This document shows, in pieces, positions 59,064 to 64,000 of a DNA stretch of 64,000 nt. Position numbers and translations under genes: made by a program. Source of the DNA: Cylicocyclus nassatus (taxonomy: Eukaryota; Nematoda; Chromadorea; Rhabditida; Strongylidae). The notes under the pieces were generated by a model that was not told the origin of the DNA, searched no databases, and worked only from the letters and a program-made list of their open reading frames with translations. Position 1 is the stretch's first letter, and each line of letters opens with the position of its first letter. Where the stretch lies: assembly GCA_958299035.1 (NCBI GenBank), contig CATQJL010000001.1:8961789-9025788 (forward strand), read 5' to 3'.

Positions 59064-59800
59064 TTTCAATGCTTTTCTTCTGCCGTAGAGGTTGTTATAG
59101 GTGACACTTTATTGCCTAACGTTTCGGCATAACGCCGTTGTCGCCGTCCCTTATGGAAAAGCTGGAGATTGTTTGAAGTCTGGCGTTGTGTACCAAATAG
59201 AATGATTAACGTGCTCTGCCATATACATCGGTAAAACAGATAGACCATTGTGCGTGAGCGTAAACGAGCATTTGGCTAGCAAAAAGCGGCAGAACGTAAA
59301 CATTAAGTGCATAATCTTGGCCTACGAAAACAATATCTCCGCTAGAAAGGCCCTCAAGGCATCTTACATTCTTGTCCGTGACCCCAAGATCAACAACAAG
59401 AATGAACAATTATCTATAATTGAACATCTAATGCCGTATCTGGCATACTGTAAACTATAAGATCATTTGTCCTATTTAAGCAGTTCGTTGACATCGCAAC
59501 TGCTTATTCTCAACATTACAGTCAGATAACACGACTGTCTATACTCATCCCGCAGTCGGCCCAAGCACATCTGAAGCAGCTGATACTGCTACAAATTACG
59601 GTGGCACATTCGGGTGAGTGAAACTTTACTCGCAGACTTCCTTTCCACTGAAAACCAATCGAATGGTCGAGTGGGAGGAGATGTTTGGCGGCCGTCGTGA
59701 ATCGAAGTGACTACTCCTTTTGAGCCTCTGACGACGGTGTTGTGCCGAAACGTTAGGCAATAAAGTGTTACCTATACAACCTGTACGACAGAAGAAGAGC
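59064..59800 (+). pseudogene. Penelope-like GIY-YIG endonuclease fragment with inverted ends
   Basis: From about 59165 the reading gives CLKSGVVYQIE, a TGA stop, then CSAIYIGKTDRPLC, VNEHLASKKRQN, KCIILAYENNISARKALKA and a C-terminal EHLMPYLAYCKL ending at 59460. This is the GIY-YIG nuclease that follows the RT in Penelope-like elements, which nicks target DNA. The expected catalytic Arg (R-x-x-x-H) is Ser (59257-59259), and the Glu of the usual LEAFWI segment is Lys (59356-59358). Together with the TGA this makes it inactive. No RT is attached. Both ends carry the motif CCGAAACGTTAGGCAATAAA, in opposite orientation (about 59107-59132 and 59741-59766). Confidence 0.75.
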
Positions 59801-60217
59801 TTTGAAATTAGTTGTCACAATATGCCCAGGTTTCAAGACAATAGGACATATGACATATCAGTTAGTGTGTTCTTTACGAAGAAAATGTGCGTGGACCGAT
59901 GGGCGCCAAATTTTGACACGTATGTTTTTAACACCGGTCCACCTCGTAGGCCTACTTTTCGCAGCGAAATTCTCGCTCCTTCTATTGATTTATGGATTTT
60001 GAAGAAAAGTGAACTCTTATCAATTGATAAACCGCTTACAAATTTCTTGTCAACAATGGTAGACTCATTTACATTTTACGGTAAACATGCGGTAACCCAA
60101 AAGTTGCGGTCGGGAGGCTCACTCACAAGAGAGGCAGTGAAAAGCCGACACAGCGTAAGTTGTGCCTTCAGAGTTGCGCACCAATGTTGCTCTTTGATGA
60201 GCCCATCAAACACATGA
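59765..60217 (+). other. 150-codon frame over a dispersed repeat, mirror copy
   Basis: Mirror of 55837-56289 and judged probably non-coding for the same reasons. Confidence 0.4.
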
Positions 60218-60644
60218 TGCGGGCGAATCATGTCAGATAGTTACACATAAGATTACTTTGCTTACCTCGTAAAGTAAAGTTCTTTTGAATACTTTTTACA
60301 TAATCAAAGTGCATTTGCTGCCCTAAAGTTTTGGGTACACCACGAATATTTCACTACATTTGCCTTCCATTAGTCAAAGTTATCAAATCTTTAGCGATCT
60401 AATACATTTATGCTTCTCTTTTGCGCGGAATGTGGTTGTCTAAAACGGAAAATGAAAGTTAAATTATTTTTTGTGGCATCGAGAAAAACAACCGATAATG
60501 ATGAGAATATCAGTCATAGCCATGCCGTTGCATGTTCACCAGTTATTCAATGGTGTTAAGATAGAATTTCCAGAAGAACAGTATAACCTAACATGCAAAT
60601 TTAACCTTATCATAAAGATGCCATTTGCAACATAGCGATAAAAA

Positions 60645-60928
60645 CAAAGCGCATTATTTTGTGAAGCTGTTACTGCAGAAGGCAAATCATTCGGATCTAT
60701 CGCGTTGCCAGGAGAACTAGTGACAGCTGCTTGGTTCGCGTCAAAAATGTTGAAAGAAGAAATTCAACGCCTTTTTTACTTTTTACTGGTGAGTTTTACA
60801 TGGTAAAATTTTTCGATGAATATAGAAGTCGTCAGGATTACGAGTACGAAAAAAATTTTTTGTCGCACGATCTCGCAGCAAGCGCCAGGCAACAAACCCC
60901 ATGGCTGCTATTCAGTAGAGATATGTGA
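60645..60928 (+). pseudogene. frameshifted mirror of the unrecognised frame
   Basis: Carries the same TPFLLFTGEFYMVKFFDEYR block as 55134-55409. One A fewer before it and one C fewer near 60898 break the reading at both sides. Whether this is true decay or consensus error cannot be told from sequence alone. Confidence 0.4.
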
Positions 60929-61021
60929 GTGCTTTGTTTGTGAGTGATTTCCATGATGCATGCTTCTTAGTTCTTTTCGAAATACCTTATCTGTGAAGTT
61001 AGTGTAATCTATGACTTGATG

Positions 61022-61277
61022 ATCACGGTCTAAGGCCTCGGTTAGAGTTTACGCGATTTGATCGTCGCGGTCCAATCGCTACAAGACGTGTTAAAAATTC
61101 ATTGCATGTCGATCGTCTTGTATTTCGGTAGCGATAGTAGTCTCGATTGGTCGTATTAAAATCATCACAACCGAAATAAAAGAAGATCTGCGTGCAATAA
61201 ACTCGTAACACTTGTCTTGAAGAGATTAAATCGTGACGATTAATTCGCTTGAACTCTAACCGAAGCCCAAGGGCTAC
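61022..61277. mobile_element. mirror copy of the CGGTTAGAGTT MITE
   Basis: Inverse of 54776-55030 within the right palindrome arm. Confidence 0.6.
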
Positions 61278-62470
61278 TTCGTCTGTTTGTCGGGGTATGC
61301 GATTATCAAGCCATAATCAATTCAAGAACTAATAAAATGCGCATTTATTCTACCGAAAAGTCAAAGATTTTACATAAAAAAGCCTTAAAAATAATCGTTA
61401 TTTATTATCAACATTCAATAGCGCTAATCTCTGTCCTATGGACAAGCCTCTGATTTGTCGGTAGTATTAACCACATCAACGAAAGATGGAACAGAAAAAT
61501 TTCTTTACTAGACAAGACATGCTAAGGCCATAAAAATTGAGTGAGGACTGATCTAGAGAGAAGTTCAAAGGTCGCTTGCATTACGGCATCGTTGAAGACG
61601 GACGTGGGTTTTCTGTCTTTTTTACTCCTTGACGGAGCGGCATAAAATTAAAAAGTTAGGGTGGTGCGAATTTATACATTAGCATTTTACTGCACTCTCA
61701 CTCTACGTTTCTGAGATATGAAAGCAATCTTGTAACCTAATAAATGAAAGACTCAGTGTAGGTAGAAGGCTCTACGTTCTCAAAGGCCGTTAGAGCTTCC
61801 TGCAACTCTTCTTGGCCCATGCACATATTAACACTATTAAAGCTTAGCACTTCCAAGAGCATGCGAATCACTGCTGTCAGAAAATGAACAGTATTTCAAT
61901 ATGCAAAAGTATAAAGACATTTCTGTGCGAAGGGCGTGTGACAAGATTTCACTGTAAATATGCTCCTACCTATCTTTCAGTCCTTTAAGTAAATCGAAGA
62001 TGTTATACTAACCTTATACTGTTTACCTCATGCTTGATTTCGACAAGGATAACCCGAGGGGCACTTGTCTACGGTCCTCACAAAATAGCCCAAAAATTTT
62101 TAAGGGATTTTACTTTTTGACTGCCAATTTGAAACCAGCGCTTTAGAAGGGCTGAGAATGGCAGAAAGTGCGGCAGAAAATATTCACTGATTCTTACTCA
62201 TAGGCACATATCATTCATTCTAAGACTAAGAGCAATACCGCTTTGCACACATTGTTTAAACAAGCTTAATCGTGTACTTAGCAGGTTTACACTTGTCATT
62301 TATTTCGCCCACGATTAGTTCACTATTTGAAAACAGGGAAGAACAAACTCAAACATGTTGAGACAATGTCCATGATGCGGTCACGCGTCTTCTGTGCGTA
62401 GAATACATGATAAATAACATTTAGAAAAGTTTGGAAGGTTTTCTCTTATTCAGTAAGAAATTACAGTAGT

Positions 62471-62776
62471 GACATTTGCCATCAACAATCTTCATTGGAA
62501 CAGCTTCTATCACATCTTGCTCATTTACGAAAGAAAGTTCTGGAGCAATGTTTTGCCAAGAATGAACACTACATTTTCACGATTGAAAACGTCCTTCACA
62601 CGTTTTTAGTTTACACCGTTGTTCATAACCATCTTCATGTATCGGCCAGTGTTCGACGCTGTCATCCTGAACTCACTAAAGGGCTAAAGCTGGGCTCCAA
62701 GTTTTTTGCATTCATGACATTTGCAGAGTTGGACAGCCTCGTTTCAATTTTCAATCCTCGCATGTGTCCCGCTTAA
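62471..62776 (+). CDS. unrecognised exon-like frame, intact copy
   Basis: About 101 codons: SSLEQLLSHLAHLRKKVLEQ, then NVLHTFLVYTVVHNHLHVSA, SVRRCHPELTKG and FFAFMTFAELDSLVSIF, ending at TAA beside the LINE end. The helical, amphipathic composition looks coding, but no domain is recognised and no splice sites are certain. The left-arm counterpart is frameshifted by a single A. It could be a host exon that the LINE copy has joined. Confidence 0.4.
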   Translation, partial: DICHQQSSLEQLLSHLAHLRKKVLEQCFAKNEHYIFTIENVLHTFLVYTVVHNHLHVSASVRRCHPELTKGLKLGSKFFAFMTFAELDSLVSIFNPRMCPA

Positions 62777-64000
62777 GCAGGGTCCGCTTAAATTTTTCAA
62801 ACGTCTCCATGTCGTCCTATCTGAGGCAAGATCTTCATCTGTACCAAGTTCTCGCAGGTCGACCTTGACTCTGTCCATCCACCTCATCTTGGGTCTACCT
62901 CTGAGTCTTTTGCCTGGTGCCTCCACAGCCAGGGCTGATTTCGTGATGTGACTTTCATCCCTTCTGCGCACATGCCCATACCATCGTAACCTCTTTTCCT
63001 GCATTTTCTGGGCAATTGGAGCTACTTTCATTTGCGCTCGTATAGTGTCATTGTAGACGTGATCCTTTAGTGTGACTCCTAAGGTTTATCGTAGCATCCT
63101 TGTTTCCATGACAATGAGCTTTCGCTCCTCACTTCGCTTACATGGCCAGCATTCTGCCACACAATGCTGCTGGCCGGATGATGGTGCGGTACAGTTGGGA
63201 CTTAAGTTGCGCTGGCATTCTTTTATCGCACAGAACTCCTGTTAAGGCTCTCCATTTCATCCATGCTGTGTTCATCCTGCTGGCGACCTCTACTTGTAAG
63301 CCTCCCTCCGCTGAGATGTGAGTGCCCCTAGGTGCTTGTATGACGTTGTTTTCTTTAGCTCTTCACCATCGATGCTTATGGTACCAGGAGTCTGTTTTCC
63401 CCACTTCCATATACTCTGTCTTCCTGATGTTGAGCTTCAGGCCATACAGCTCTAGCCTGTTCTTTCAGTTTTGTACCTCATCTTGTAGCTCCTTTCTGGT
63501 ACTTGCTATTAAGACCACGTCATCTGCGTAGAGAATTGTCCAAGAAGGATCGCGTCTGAGCGGTTCCGTCACGGCGTTCATCACAGTGATGAAGAGCAAG
63601 GGAGAGAGAACTGAACCTTGGTGTACTCCGACCTTGATTTGGAATTTTTTCGATTGGCCTGCAGTTGTTTGCACTTGGCTTGAAGCGTTGTGGTAGATCA
63701 ACTTGGATCACTGATATTCTTCTGGCACCCTGCGTTAGGCCCACCATATGAATTTTGGGCACCTTATCGAAGGCTTTTACCAGGTCCAGGAAAGCTGCAT
63801 GCAATTCCTTCTGCTTCTCTCTATACTTCTTCATCACTATCCGGGCAGAGTGGATTGCGTCAGTTGTACCTACTCCTTTCACGAATCCGCACTGATTCGG
63901 TGACAACTCTATGATAACTCGAAAACGCGTTTCGATTATTCGCTCGAAGATTTTCAGAGTGTGGCTCATCAGTCGGATTGGTCGGTAGGATGATCAGTCT
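62744..64000 (-). pseudogene. RTE/Bov-B-like LINE, copy C, runs off the window
   Basis: Mirror of copy A from its 3' end (RGRPKMRWMDRVKVDLREL) through YADD and motif B to motif A at the window edge. It has the same frameshifts and stops as copy A, so it was duplicated together with the palindrome arm and did not insert separately. Confidence 0.85.

Larger units (their letters stand above)
59034..64000. repeat. right arm of the large palindrome, runs off the window
   Basis: Inverse of 52053-57020. The inner end is TGTTGGT (59034-59040). In the places I traced, differences from the left arm are length changes in short homopolymers (for example five versus six A near 62606, four versus five C near 60898). 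Confidence 0.93.

Noticed and set aside
59722..59750. Hammerhead-ribozyme-like core (CTGACGA, small hairpin, GAAAC) at the Penelope-like terminus; similar at 34188
   Set aside because: The hairpin needs the G of GAAA for pairing and leaves an unpaired base after CTGANGA, so the conserved core geometry is not met and stems I and III are not evident.

Overview
The window looks like nuclear DNA of a nematode, most probably a clade V parasite such as a strongylid or hookworm. The reasons are AT-rich non-coding DNA, short exons bounded by TTTTCAG acceptors and GTAAGT/GTGAGT donors, and the mix of elements: a K02A2.6-like Ty3/Gypsy element, a second Ty3/Gypsy element, an RTE/Bov-B-like LINE, Penelope-like GIY-YIG fragments and many foldback elements. 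The species assignment is inference. No bacterial genes, operons, rRNA or CRISPR arrays are present.

Layout. 1-24 kb is gene-poor DNA peppered with foldback and mariner-like elements. Host coding evidence there is limited to a possible signal-peptide exon near 4.8 kb, one good minus-strand exon at 14.3 kb, and the three-exon 3' end of a minus-strand gene at 24.56-23.94 kb. 24.8-32.6 kb is one decayed minus-strand Ty3/Gypsy element with both LTRs, itself broken by a mariner-like element, a solo LTR that carries another MITE, and a foldback inside RT. 32.7-41.3 kb is again gene-poor, with a second candidate exon at 38 kb and several foldbacks, one with minisatellite-like arms. 41.3-50.0 kb is a nested set: a foldback element whose right arm was hit by a young 7-kb Ty3/Gypsy element (near-identical LTRs, 4-bp target duplication) and by another foldback that holds a TTAA-flanked MITE. 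50-64 kb holds inverted copies of a LINE and a near-perfect palindrome with arms of at least 4.97 kb around a 2.0-kb spacer.

How it works together. Almost everything recognisable is transposon-derived, and insertions are stacked in datable order. The young Ty3/Gypsy copy has a single gag-PR-RT frame, then RNase H, integrase and an unusual C-terminal extension that reads into its 3' LTR. It is broken by one 80-bp palindrome and three frameshifts. The three near-perfect inverted duplications (45.7, 50-52.5 and 52-64 kb) deserve checking: they may be real hairpin or template-switch events, or long-read assembly artefacts. In the 5-kb palindrome the frame-changing differences that I traced between the arms are in short homopolymers.

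Limits. All alignments were made by eye and no database was searched. Boundaries of foldback arms are approximate to a few tens of bases unless a target duplication is stated.
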